Counted from the first letter of the stretch, positions 50,501-62,869 are shown. The stretch: 64,000 nucleotides of DNA from Quillaja saponaria (GCA_029379385.1 CM055610.1:18625422-18689421); one strand, 5' to 3'. A program made the numbers and translations. Notes: generated by a model not told the origin, from the sequence alone.

Positions 50501-52645
50501 ATTTTTTAGTAGTTGATAAGCTAAAAAAAGTATATACTTTTCCTATGTCTACTAAAGCCTTTAAACCTTTGTTGCCTTTTATCCATAACCAAACAAAATA
50601 AGCAGTTTACTGCCCACTAAAAATAAAATTGAAGTAGTTTTAAACCAGAGGTCAAAACTAGAGAGCAATAACAAAAGAAAAGAAAAACAACAAGCAACAT
50701 GCACCTCTCTGGCTTCGCGAAGGCTGAGCTACTAGAATGAAGGTTGCGCTGCTGTCTCGGAGAATTTCGGGTTTGCAGAAAATCTTCAGTGTGTGCTTTG
50801 ATTATTTCATCACAAAAAAGAATTAAACAAATAAATAGTAAACTTTGAAGTTTTTGTTTTCTAGGTCCATCAAACATGACATTCTGAAACTGGAAAACTC
50901 AACTTAGTGAATCACAGGTGAATCGGTGATTTAGTATGATTCACCGATTCACCTGCCAATTCAAGCATTCCACTGATTCTATAAGCAATGTGTATCACCA
51001 CTTGTCTGTATCAAATTGTATTGTACCATACGATTATGACAGAGTTAACAAGTATTAAAAGAACAATCCTTGAAAAGTAATATGCAAATCTTGAGGTGCA
51101 ATTATTTTTTTTTTGTAATTATGACTATTGAAATAGTGTTATCTAATCCCCCAGTAAGCATGTGATCAACTGCTCACCTACTTCTTTTATTCACTTCCAT
51201 GCATAAATTAACAAGAGTAAATTATAATTTACCCCCTTTTACAATTTGAAATTGCATATTCCGTACATGTACTTTTGAAATCTATCATTAAACCCCCCCT
51301 GAACTATTTGAAAAAGTGAAACTGTTAGTTTTTCATTCATTCTAACATATGTTAACTAAATTCACCAGTTTGTCCTTAAAAATAAGTTTTAACTAAATGC
51401 CCTTCTGCACCGAAACCCCAACATTATGAAATTAAGGGATAGACATAAAATTACAAAGTCAACCAAGTATAACCGTATTTTAAGTATATTATTGCTCTCA
51501 GAAATATGTAAACTGGAAGAAATCTCTCACATTTGGCAGACATGACTTGTCTTTTTATGAATGGATGACTGATTAGATTGAATTTAATCTGACATCGCAC
51601 TGTTAACTGAGCTAAAACCTGGTTGATTGGTTTTGCATATAATTTGTATCAGTACCTTCTTCTACATCAATGCAGGACTTGGATACAGAAATAGTTGTAG
51701 CAACTGCAAGGGAGACAACCACAAATGCAGCTGCTCTCTCTGCTAATATCACTATTGACGAGAGGCAGATGAATGCACTTTTTCTTGATGTGGTAAGCTA
51801 GTTTTAATAAGAATTCTTCATAACTTAAGTGGTTTAGGATTCAGCCAATTGAATTTGTAAATCATTTGTAGGTTAGTGTATTGTGTATATATGTTCAACA
51901 CCTCTGCCTGACAACTACAATCCTGCGAACTTCATTGTTATATGCTAGTGTATTTGCCAATTAATAAGCATAAGCACTGGAAGCTACATTTATTTGGAGC
52001 ATAATAATCTCCCACCAAGCACCTTATGCTGGCTTTATAAAATATATGCATTCGTACTGATGTAACACATTTGGCACCGTCACGACTTTGGGACTTGTCT
52101 GTCCTGAAATTTCATAATCTACTGTAAGTATTTTCCTTGACTAGATGAAAATCAAAGACACAATTTATGACTGACAGAACATTGAAAAAGCAAATTCATG
52201 TGGGAATTAAGAACAAATCTTCTGCAAAAACAGGTGGACTTAATTCAACTAGCAACAGAATAATTTGCCTCAAGTGGTATGACCATGATTGATTGATTGG
52301 AAGTATCAAATTTTATGTTGGAAAAGAGATGTTCAAAGATATTAGCAATTTCTGGTATCATATAGACCATAAAGAATTGATCAAGCTCTTGAATCGATCA
52401 TTGGATTCTAAGCTTATTTATTAGTACGTTTTTTCTTCTATTCCTTTTTGTTTCTTGTTCCACAGGTTCGTGTTAGTGAATCATATGGATTAAGGTTTCC
52501 TCGGGAATTTGCACTTCTCCTGAAGCAGCTCTTGTATTTTGATCGGTACACTCGATTGTTGGCTCCCAACTTAAACATGCTTCAGGACCAGAGAATCTCC
52601 ATCGTCTCAAAGAAAAGACGCAATTACAGAGACAGCTTCAAATGA
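44600..52645 (+). CDS. ABC1K9: ABC1/UbiB-family atypical kinase, plastid, ABC1K9-like
   Basis: Ten exons: join(44600..44780, 44964..45106, 47610..47723, 48019..48207, 48296..48451, 48771..49036, 49130..49227, 50025..50203, 51676..51792, 52466..52645), 540 residues. I start at MEKMAV, the first in-frame ATG. Residues 1-58 are basic, Ser-rich and without acids except the start, with a His run (FHHHHVHH), as in a plastid transit peptide. Family motifs are complete: KxGQ (K143, GATYIKLGQ), the Ala-rich loop ASASIAQ (203-209) replacing the kinase Gly loop, the VAIK-like Lys225 (DVVIKVLKPG), catalytic HADVHAGN (D363, N368) and DFG (381-383). ABC1 kinases regulate prenyl-lipid and quinone metabolism in plastids and mitochondria. 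Arabidopsis match from memory: At5g05200. The intron after 50203 starts with GC (CAG|gcaagc), the only non-GT donor I found; every junction keeps phase. A close paralogue cannot be excluded. Confidence 0.93.
46302..47398 (+). repeat. Diverged direct repeats bracketing an insert in ABC1K9 intron 2
   Basis: About 75 bases at 46302-46378 recur at about 47328-47398; the shared core is agcagtaacatttyttcagc followed by tgaacttacca. The 950 bases between them begin and end with related gaaacgtttccgtttc / gaatcgtttccgtttc stretches. This looks like an old insertion with a duplicated flank. Confidence 0.5.
49697..49735 (+). repeat. (GA)n microsatellite in ABC1K9 intron 7
   Basis: About 18 GA units with one C interruption in an intron. 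Simple repeat, likely polymorphic. Confidence 0.9.
50385..51060 (+). mobile_element. Possible non-autonomous element in ABC1K9 GC-AG intron
   Basis: The segment opens with atagttgtcaaatcttgaat and holds several gaatcg/cgattc variants; a perfect hairpin lies at 50915-50955 and it closes near taccatacgattatgacag. Such GAATCG-rich, GTTGTCAAATC-opening repeats are, as I recall, common in plant introns. Ends and target-site duplication were not fixed, so this is tentative. Confidence 0.3.
50915..50955. repeat. Perfect 15-bp inverted repeat, hairpin with 11-base loop
   Basis: Arm CAGGTGAATCGGTGA (50915-50929), loop 50930-50940, arm TCACCGATTCACCTG (50941-50955). All 15 pairs match. Confidence 0.9.
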
Positions 52646-53849
52646 ATTTTGCAAGCCTAAATGTACCTAAATTTAGGTCCAATACTTGATTGTATTTTCA
52701 ATGTTGTATATAGCTACAGTATTCGAAGTTGGGACTTGTACTAATCCCATATGAATACTGAAAAATTCATATAGAAAAATAGAGCATTAATAGGTAGCTC
52801 TTTTTTATCTTTGCATGCTTAATTGCATTGATCCTTAGCTTATTATGCTTTCAAACTACAAGTTCTTTTTTTTTGCCTCTCACTCTCTCTCTCGCTCTAT
52901 TTCTTCTTTGAAGAAGAAAAAAGTATACATAAGATTTATTCCTTGTGAGATTAGCTTCGTTACCTTTTGAGATTTAGCAAGTGATGGCTGCTGTTAACTT
53001 GTGTTAGAAAAGGCTCCAATGATTTAAAGCAATCCTATTATCATTCTTTTAGAAATAGTTACCCAAATATTGCTGCCTCCAGCTAGAAGCCTAGAACCTC
53101 GCCTGACGGACTAAAATATAGGTGGAGCCTTGTACCTATCAAAAAGTTAAACCTGTTTTCTGCAGGTGCATCCATGGTGTAGAGTTACCAGCTCAGCTAA
53201 TGGTACTAGTAATGTTATCTCAAGAGAATGGGAAGAGCATCCCTGGTCATGATGAACCATAAAAAGTAAATAATAAAAACTTAACATGCAACAACAAATG
53301 GAGCTTGATTCACCGCAAATGAGCAAAGAAGTTGATTGAATGCTGAAAAGTTCCTGTTGAACATCAGCCAGGAGTTGATTGAATATATGAAAAGTAATGT
53401 ACAAACTTCACATTTCTCTACTACTAAATAATAGATAGTTCAGTCTCCACATTCTGATCCAAAGTTCATACATGAGCCCTCCAATTCTCAAGTCCAAACC
53501 AATGTCCCTTTACGGATAAATAACTAACTTTTTCTTCCATATGATTTTCACGACCAGATTTTTATGTTAGATACACTCTGGTATAGAAAAAATTTGGGGA
53601 ATTCATTTGGAATATCAATGAGGCATACAAAACCAATGAAATATTTAATTAAATAAAAAGTAAAGAATCTTGTCCTGAACTTATATACATATGAAATAAT
53701 ATGTATTCAATTTCGTCGTATGCTTCAAACACAAATACAAGGATACATAAATACATTTCTACTTCACCAAATGGCAAGGGGAAGTCTTACCATCGCATGC
53801 TATATGACAAGTTGTGTTTCAGTGAGGGATGTAACACTGTTCCTCATCC
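52646..53849. other. Spacer between convergent ABC1K9-like and EDR4-like genes
   Basis: It contains both 3' UTRs. No further gene was seen; the frames at 53147-53404 and 53701-53940 have no recognisable protein character, the latter being antisense to the EDR4-like 3' end. Confidence 0.5.
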
Positions 53850-56800
53850 TCAGATCACTTTCTTCATAGTGTATAAGCTCGTAACTTCACCAGATGACCC
53901 AGACCCAGATCCTTTTATCAATTTAGCTGGTGAGGAATAACCCATCAGCCGATGAAGTGGTGGACCTTTTTGTGGTGGCAGCTTGTTATGCTGTAAGGAT
54001 AATTTTTGCGATCTGGAAATGCTGGAGGAAGGTCCAACTAATTCATGTGTTTCCACTGCAGCCTTCTTTTTTGAGTTCAAATGTTTCAATCTAAACTCAT
54101 CTTTCTCTGTTCTAGGCCCAGAGGAACCGTTGGAAATTCTTATACCATAAGCATTGGGATGGAAATGTTGATCTGGGGTGAGGGGAACAGGATCAGTTGC
54201 TGATGAACAACTTCTACAGACAGAAAGTCCATAATCATCAGAACATGAAACAGGATTGGCATGCGGACAACGGTTGAAATGAGATGTTGAGATGACGTTT
54301 TTCCTGTTGATCACCTCATCATTGTCATCAACCTCACTTGGTGGAGGGTCTATACTGTTTCGTGGGTAAGAAACTATATGACTACTGTCATGAAGTGAAA
54401 ACTCAAGTACCTCTGAACATGCACCACATTTTAGCCGATGACATCTTCTTTTAAAGAGGAGAAAATCTGCTGGCAGCTGCAGCAGTTTCAAGCACTTCCA
54501 ACAAGTCAGAAAAGGGGCTCCACCTGCCATTGGCCGCAAATGTCGCTTAACAAAACTCTGTTTCTCCTTCAACGACTTCTTTATCTCATGAGCTCTATGC
54601 CTCTGAGCACTAGATTTTGTTTCACGTCCCCTTGTGGCGAATTCAGAGTCTGTGTACCGTTGGGGACTTGAGGAACAAGAAGTGTGAGAAATGTAACCTG
54701 GATGGGACATGCATAAGGCTTTGTTCTGGTAAAGGTAATGTGCAGGCAACTGAGCTGAGCATTGCCAATCTTGTGGACAGCATTTAAAATAAGAATGATC
54801 TACTTGGTTTCTAGTTCTACTGCTTGTTGCCTCCCGTGAAAAAGGTATCCTTGAAAATTTATGCTTTTGGTGCCAGTTGTCTCCATGGCTACATCTTCCA
54901 GGACACCTGTGGTAATTTAAGCCATGACTAACTCGTCTGCGGTTTACCTCATGAGAATGATAAGCCAAAGCATGTTTCTCCTTAGAAGAGCCTCCTGTTG
55001 AAATCCTTCCATTTGTTTTTCCATTCAGATAGCTGGTTCTTTTAAGTTGATCCTGCAGTTCATAAACCATTTTCAAGAGTTTTATCTTCTCCAGTTCAGG
55101 GTCTTCAGAAATGTCAGCTGAATAAAAGCTTGAGTTGCACTTATCATGAACTTGATTTGATAGACTACCATTTTCATAGCCATATTGGTGACTCCTCTGA
55201 TAAGGTGTTCTGGAAGAATTTTCTTCTCTCTCTGTTCTCATCCAATTCCGACCTCGAAAGGCATTCCTTGTAGTTTTCAGCAACCCACCTTGATCCCGTT
55301 TTTCATGTTTCATAGCATAATGTTTTCTTCTGAATAAATCTGATGAAGTATTTCTGGAGAGTTGTTGTGTTTCAAGATCTCTGTGTATCATGCTATCAAC
55401 AAGGAGTTTGTCCCTTCTAGGCATTTCCTCAGAAGTAATAGTGTTAACAACAGTACAAGAATCTTGAACAGGATTCAAATGTTGGTTGAGGAACTGATCA
55501 TCCATTCCATCAGAAGAAGAAATGCTGCCATCATAAGCATGATTGCTTCTAGCAGTTGGGTATGTAAACGTTTCTACAACACCACTGAGCTCTGAACTGG
55601 GGTCCACAATTTCCACACTCTCAAGTGTATCTGTAGATCGAGCACGGTCAATTCTGTGATGAATACTCCCCTGAGCTTGCTGAAGTTGTTCATTAGGAGA
55701 AGGAAAAGGAGTATCAGGTGAACTGCTTTCTCCGGCGGGTCTCTGTGCAGCCACATGTGAAATTCTTTCCTTTACTTCTTCAAGGTGCTCTGTACTTGAG
55801 CTTTTACAAGTAGAATCACTTCCATGAGAACATAAGTCAGATTTTGCCCATACTAATGATGAATTTCCATTGTTTGCTTCTTCTTTTTCTTGCTGTGATG
55901 GTAAGCCCCCATCAATTAGCTCTTCAGCTCCCACTGATGATGAGCTCCCATCATTCAACTCTTCACCTTCTCCTGCTGACAATGAGTTCACATCTCCTGT
56001 ATCTGCATCTACTACTGAATTTGCTTCTTTGGACGGTGATGAGGCTTCAACTTCACGATGGAATGCCTCAGTTGAACCATTTTTTTTGGAAACTTCATGT
56101 TGCTCAATACTGCATTCTGATTTATCACTCCCATTATTTTGCTCTTCATTTGATAACCTAAAACTTCCAAGCTCCTCAGAATTAGAATTCCCAGATGCAT
56201 TTTGATCCGTTCCATGGATTTCACCCAAAGAACATTCCCCCAAGGAAGGAGTAATTGCAATTTGAGTTGAATTGTTAAATTTTTTGACCTCATCAGTTTC
56301 ATGTAATCTGGATTTTAATTTCATGGCATCATTTTTTCGTTTTTTTCGCTGCATGTAGGGAGAGGATTAAATTGAATTAATCTAAAACTCAAAAGTAACA
56401 ATAGATAAAAAATAAAAATAAAAAGTTAAGTAAAAGATATTTAACAAAACAATATAATAAATATCTAAAAACAAATAATAAGAAGAAATAAACAATTCAG
56501 CATGAGAGAAAACAATTTATATTGATGAATAAGAAAAATGAAAATATATATGAATAACAAAGCTTACTTACACAAAGGCTTTAAACTTCATACCTTGTTT
56601 AACAACAAAAGTGGCCATTTCAAACACAATACAGTAAACAAAGCATGAAAATTCAAACAAGCTGGGAGAACAAACCATATCAAAAAGTTTACATTATTAG
56701 ACATTGAAGGGTATCATCAACCTCAGTACATTCTCCAAGTGTTGAAAAATTTCAACAGCATGATACCGCTAGCTGGTACTTATGTTTTGGATGTCATGAT

Positions 56801-57026
56801 AACAACAGTTTGGTTCATAATCATAAGGTTTATCTGACTAGCTCCTTCCCTACAAAAGAAAAAAAATTAAAACCAAGATACATAGTAATCTTATAAGATT
56901 AGTACCTTGAAGCATTGTGCCGCATCCACCACACCCATATACATCGAAACCTGCCAACTCTGGGAGAAGCAGGCAGCACTTAGGGCATCTAACTACTCGA
57001 ACCTTGGTAGTCAGCTCACCAGTCAT
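53850..57026 (-). CDS. EDR4: EDR4-like zinc-ribbon protein, apparent frameshift at exon junction
   Basis: Two exons: complement(join(53850..56348, 56906..57026)). Exon 1 codes 40 residues (MTGELTTKVRVVRCPKC...) with the N-terminal CPKC...CGGC zinc ribbon. Exon 2 codes about 832: a Ser/Glu-rich middle, a coiled segment (ELEKIKLLKMVYELQDQL), the DUF3133 zinc ribbon (about 54398-54525; FLTCWKCLKLLQLP, CHRLKCGACSEVL) and a Ser/Gly tail. EDR4 limits salicylate-type cell death and works with clathrin and EDR1 in Arabidopsis (At5g05190). Exon 1 ends in phase 1 (CTT CAA G|gtact); exon 2 begins CG then seven A, so the joined frame stops after six codons (AKKTKK-stop). With six A the frame would run on to the stop at 53850 (about 872 residues). 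It could be a homopolymer error, a null allele, or a different first exon. Confidence 0.85.
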
Positions 57027-58800
57027 CGTACTCCAATTATGTAGTAGCTACACAAAGTACATCACAAATACTAAAGTCATCCATAAATATTCATACTGGA
57101 AAAGTATGAAGCTCCTTATGCCTGCATCAGATAAAATCAGAATTTCAGGTTTGCAATAAGTATGAAAAGACAAAAAACAGATGTAACAAGTGATATAAAT
57201 AAATTGTAATTATGATGAGAAAAATAACTGTATAAAAGTTTATTCCTGTAGTAAATGGTGTTCCCTGCAGAGTTACCTTTTTTTAAGGGACAGATTTGCT
57301 TCTTAGAAGGAACATTCTGGAATCCATAGATGCAAAGGAAATTTAAGTTAACTTTGACTTAATTGATTTCTCTGAGAATTTATCAACAGCACGTCTTACA
57401 TATGGGTAGTAAAACATTGTATTTCCTACTGGATCTCAACTGTTACCAACTTCTGGAGGGAGATACCAACTATTATTCAATCATTCTGTATTTCCCAATC
57501 CTTATGAATCAAATTCATATAGCCATGTAACATGACAAATTGAATATACTCTACAAGAAAAAGAAAGGCAAAGAAGTTAATTGAAGATAAAAGTGATTTT
57601 CCCACAAAATAGAGCTTTTCTTAAAAGAAAAGTAAAAACTTACAGTTTTCAGGCTTATACTGATCCTCAAATCTAACTACTGTATCAAGCTGGGGAGCTT
57701 ATATAACCTGCAGGCTTGAGACAATTTTAAAGAGAGCTATCAGCTATGATTCACACATCTTAAATAGTATAAATTCCTCCATGACACATGCTGAGAATGG
57801 TTGAATCCACAGCTTACCACCAATTGAATTTATGTACCAAAGTGAGGCCATCTTATGACAACCCTCGTACACAAAAAAAAAAAAAAAAAAAAAAAAATGG
57901 AAATGGACCTTGAGAAGAAAACTTAAATTTGACAGCTCAAAAGAAACATCACCCATTTGAAAAAATTAAGAAAAGATCCCAAGTAATAAAGGATAGTAAA
58001 ATATTTCGAAAAACCCACAGGGTTACAGAAGCATATCAGTCCTATATCAGCAGCAACAGAAAATTAAGGAAGAAGGAGAAGAAGATTCAAACTTCTTTAA
58101 AAATATGAGCAGTAATTGTTTTCCAATTATAACTACTTAAAGAAAAATGGGTTTGATCAAATCAGATTCTATAGCTCCTTACAAATCACCTTCATAAATG
58201 CAGACAGACAAAGAGTTAGGGAATTCAGACGAAGGAAAACCAAAAATGCAATTGAAATAAAAACCTTAAATGTAGTTGTATTTATATAATAGAAATGTGA
58301 ACTTCTCAGAAAGAAACAGAAAGAGAAACAAAAATGGAATCTTGGTCAATATTTTGTAAATCAATACAGGTGGGGGGGCCTAAACGAACCTGTTCAGAAA
58401 ATTACAGACAGGAAATCTGGGCAATTATTTTCTTTGCCGCAAAGTTTACGTTCAGAAAACGTATAGAGAGATAGCTATAGTTGAAGTCCTTCCTTCTTGT
58501 TCTTGTTGTTGTTGTTCTTCTTCTATATCAAAGTCTTCCAAGGCTTTTGTAGTCAACCCATGACCTAAACCCAATACCAAAAGAATGAAGAATCAGACCC
58601 CAGACCCCAGTCCCCAGTCCCCACAGCTTTGAACTTTTGTTGTTCCTCTTCTTTACCAAAATTAATGGAGCATAAAACACACTATCTCTCTGTGTCTCTC
58701 AGTCAGACTGTCTCTTGTGTTTCTAAGTCGGCGCAGATGCAATTTAAAGCACAACAACTTGTGAGGTGGCATCAGTTGTTTCCAGAGTCCCCGAACGTTT
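57027..58800 (-). promoter_or_regulatory. EDR4-like 5' leader and promoter region
   Basis: There is no coding frame. A C/T-rich stretch on the minus strand and tctctctgtgtctctcagtc near 58685-58705 look like a transcript leader, so the start may be near 58.7 kb, with one or more 5' UTR introns. A long poly-A run (27 A) sits at about 57871-57897. Confidence 0.4.
57871..57897 (+). repeat. Poly-A homopolymer, about 27 A
   Basis: Uninterrupted A run in the EDR4-like 5' region. Could be a retroposon tail, but no element body was recognised beside it; it may also be a simple repeat. Confidence 0.85.
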
Positions 58801-58829
58801 GACTTGTAGTTACTATTGTTACTTTATTA

Positions 58830-61130
58830 GGCTTTGTTTGGTTTGCGAAGATTAAAGAAAGAAAAATTTATTGGTGGAGAAATTATTAATTAATTATTTT
58901 TAAGAGTAAATTGTGGATTATTGTTAATATGTACCATGAACAAATAAGAAGAATTTCTAAAATTATTTTATTTAATCCTCAACCTCATTTTATGTGTATA
59001 TATTATGTAAAATATTTTCTTTTCAGTCTTATGAAATGCTTTTAAAGAAAATAAGGAGAACATCTTACTATTTTTAATTTTGTTAATCATTAATTATTAT
59101 ATCATAAATTTATATATTTTTTAAAATTTAGGATTTATTTTGAAAGTATTCTTTAAAATAGGACTTACTTTTTCTATAAAGTTACTTATAATTTATTAGT
59201 AATTTGAATAACAAAATAGGACTTACATGTATTTTTTTATTATAAAAAAAAAGTGCCATAAAAATATTAAAATGAATATGGAATGGTCAGAATTAGAAAA
59301 TAAGTTCAACATGCGGACTAGTGAAAAGGAAAAGAGAATGCTTTGGCTCCCTTATATCCAGCTCATACAAGACAGGTGGTACATTCTCATCCAAATGTTT
59401 GGAACTAGTCAACTAGCATTGAATTATTCAGCCAAAATTCAATCTAGGAAAGTTTTTCTTTAAAAACACTACATGTCTACATTTTGTTTGGGAGTTTCAT
59501 ATGGGTCCAAAATTTGCAAGTTATTGTAAAAACTTATTTGAATTTTATTTTAGTACTCATTTAATAAATGAATTTAAATTTTATAAAACTTATTTAATAG
59601 ATTTATAAATTTAACTCGTCTAATTTATATTATTAATATTTTACATATAATAAATATATTAATAAACAACAAAAACATAATTAATATTATTTTGACTTAA
59701 TGTCATATACTTTGTTTAATTTTGAGCTTTGATTTAAATTTAAGAGAGTTTAGATTCACAAATCATTTAGTCAATTATAAGTTTCTATTTGATTCTAAAC
59801 ATAATTTTGTTCTCAATTCATATTAGAAACATATATTATTAAAGTTGCTATTCAAAAAAAATTAGTTGGTAAGATGAGAGAACTAAAATTAATATACTAA
59901 CACCGAGTTGTATTTACATTAGCTAATATGAAACAATTAGTGATCTTTTGGTCTAGTGTCACTTTTATTTCTTTTTATTCAGGAGTTTTAAAAGATCGAC
60001 TTTCCTAAAACTTACATGGAAGTTTATTTCTTCAGTCACTCTTTCCAAAAAAAAAAACCAAAACACCAATGTGAAACAGAGAATGGTAACTAACATTTAG
60101 TTTTGGGTGGCTACATGGTCGCAGTTGCAATGTCCTCTCCCTTGAAAATGACAATTGCGATCGTCTCAAGAGAATGCATCTGAATTGACTGGAGCAGAAG
60201 AAATTCCAAATTCAGATCCTGTGGCATAGACTTACCACTATGGGGATAATTATTTTGGACTTGAGAATTATAAATGACCACTCGTTGGCATGGAAGGGTG
60301 TGGAGGGCAAAGAAAAAGCTAACACCATCAACTATGCAAATTCATTGGATCAAACTGGACCATTTCGTATTAGTTAGGCGCAAAGACTAAGGACTTGATT
60401 CAATGTTTAAGCTTGGTCAAGTCAAATCCTTAATTAATATATATATTCTGCAGGCCTGCAGGGTTTGACATTCAACTGAAAGCTTGAGAAAGAATTTGCT
60501 ATTATCCAATGATCTGCAAATTCCTATTTATTTTTAGTAAGGTCGGGCTAAATGCATGGAGCAAAATATTAGCTTTCAATTTTCATCTAATTGAAAAAAA
60601 GAAGAAGTAAATTTCACATGAGACTTTCGTCAATATTAGATGTGCTCCATGAACAAAACATGCACTTGGTCATTCCTTTGAACAAAAGAAAATCAAGGGC
60701 AACATAGAAAGTAATACCAAGTATCAACAAGGGGAATTTATAACCTAGACCATTGACACAAGGAGTACATCAGCATAACTATTTCACTCTCTACTAACTA
60801 CATAGAAATCCATAAAGCATACTGTAATATTGTATGACCACTAGAAATTATATAAGCGAAAAGCACAAAATACTTTATGACATGAGACTATAAGATAATG
60901 GAGTGTTAACAACTATAAAATTGTGTTGCTGATAATCATTATCTATGTCTACGATATGATTATTCACAATAGTAAAAATCATGTTGTTGATAATTAATCT
61001 TGAAAATTATTTATTATTGTTGATTATTGTATAACCGTAGATTTTAACTCAATTGTGACACCATTTAGCTTGAAATTATCTGCGTCCACTTATTCTCTAT
61101 TAGCAATAATACTTGTAGTTGCTGATAGAG
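58830..61130. other. Gene-poor AT-rich region
   Basis: I see no coding signal. It is AT-rich with scattered poly-A; 59520-59720 is particularly AT-rich. The frame at 59227-59463 has no protein-like pattern. Confidence 0.55.
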
Positions 61131-61239
61131 TTAAAAAATTTATTTTTGTAATATCCTTCGCGCCATCTTCCTCGAATACTTTTGCGTCCAGTTTTGGTTA
61201 ATCTGCATCTACTGCCACTATCATTGATACCTTTTCAAA

Positions 61240-61438
61240 ATTAAAACCCTAGCCATGATTTTCTTTTCGTCCTTTGCACTCTCCCTAACTCTCGCTCCCT
61301 TCTCTGAACTCATTGGCACCGTCGAGCTATTTCTCTAGTCACCAGTGCGTCACTGGTTCTACCCCTACCATCCAGCCACTGATTCATTTTGTGCCCTAAC
61401 CATTGAGTTTCTGCAAGACACACTGAAGTGAGTTCTTG
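61240..61438 (+). other. Possible first exon or gene-like leader, not confirmed
   Basis: A C/T-rich stretch starts with aaaaccctagccatg, a common plant start context. A 27-codon frame (61255-61338; MIFFSSFALSLTLAPF...) looks like a signal peptide but ends at a stop. A GT-donor-like gaagtgagttc lies near 61426. No matching downstream exon was found in the window. It may be a decayed gene, an RNA, or part of a transposon. Confidence 0.25.
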
Positions 61439-61439
61439 C

Positions 61440-62860
61440 TTTTGTTTTTCTTTTATTTTTGTTCCTGCAAGTTATTTTGTCATTTATTGGATATGAGTTT
61501 TGAATTATTGTGAGATTTGTTTATTTGTGGCGTTTTTTGATTTTAGGAATTTGTGGGTTTTTTTTTTTAGGGACTTGTGAATTATAGTTTAGGAATTTAG
61601 TAACTTTGTCAATGCTAATTTATGAGTTACGCTATATTAGGAATTTTTGGGAATGTAGAAATTATTTTGTTTTGGATTGAATTTATATATGTTGCTAAGT
61701 TAAGATTGAGGAATGAAAATTCATAGGTTAGGGATTTAAAGTGTAATTTTTAACTAATTTTTATTTTATTTTTGGGATTTGTAGATTTTTGGGAATTTAT
61801 ATGCTACTCTCTAGTTTAGGAATTTAGATTTTTGAATGGTTGTTTGAATTATGTTAGTTTAGAAGTTTTGTAATTTTGTCATTGCTAGTTTATGATTTCA
61901 TTGTTTTTCTTCAGATTTTAGATGTTAATTTATTTTGGATTGAATTTTCCATTTATGTATGTAGTTAAGATAGATATTAGGGATTAGAATTGCAAGATAT
62001 TGTTTTTCGATGAGCCTGAGACAGGCATAAACATACTATTTTGTTGGCCGTACTTAATGCAACTATTGAACTGCAAGTTAGAATTTATTAATTTAATGTG
62101 TCTGAGAACTATTGCAATATGTTCGTGACAATAATCCAGAGTTTACTGCCTGACGATGGAAAAGTTATTGGAAAACTTCTTAGAATCTAGATAGTTGGTG
62201 AATGAGTATAGGCTCTGGTATGACAAGGTTGACTTATGCATGATTCAGTGCCAACTGTATTACAACAATAATGATCATAAAATTGAATGTAATGTTTCCA
62301 AGAAAATCATTTCAAATCAAGTGATAAAAGAAATATTTTTCACAAGATATCACGTCACATTTTAGATCATGTAATTATTATTTATTATGTGGATGACATG
62401 ACAAAGCATAAAGAGAGTAGATAAAAGATCTCAAATTGACAAGAAATGAAATAAGTATGAAGATTTAATTTAGTAATAGAATTGTAATTTTTTGAATAAA
62501 TTGCAATTAAAAAAAAAACTACTTTTATTTTTGTAGTCTAGAAAATTACAATAGGTGCCGTAGTTTTCTAAAAGGAAAAAGAATTAAAAAAAATAAATCC
62601 ATACAAATTCAGTTCTGTTTTGGTTTATAATTTTTTACAGAAAACAGTACATCTACATTAACATGGCTTCACAGTCTTCTGACGCAAGTGAAGCATGGGC
62701 TATGCAAGATTTTTGGATAAATGGTCCAACTCTCGAAATTTATATTTCAAATAGGAAATTTTAAATTTTAATATCTAAAATAAGGTAACTTTTATCAAAA
62801 TCAAGTTTCATCCACTATGTCAGCTTCTCTCTCTCTCCACATTGTCCATGGTGGCAATAA
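61440..62860. other. T-rich intron-like then unclassified DNA
   Basis: Much of 61440-61990 is T/G-rich with repeated ggaattt-type phrases (aggaatttgtgggttttt, aggaatttagtaactttg, ggaatttagatttt), like a plant intron or repeat-derived DNA. I see no open frame of note. It may belong with the leader-like piece before it. Confidence 0.35.
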
Positions 62861-62869
62861 GTGTATAAT

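Noticed and set aside
55844..56205. Plus-strand frames opposite EDR4 exon 2
   Set aside because: Shadows of the Ser/Glu-rich EDR4 coding sequence, giving Leu/Ser-rich low-complexity peptides.
57744..57956. Open frame with a Phe run on the minus strand
   Set aside because: The Phe run is the poly-A tract read backwards; no gene.
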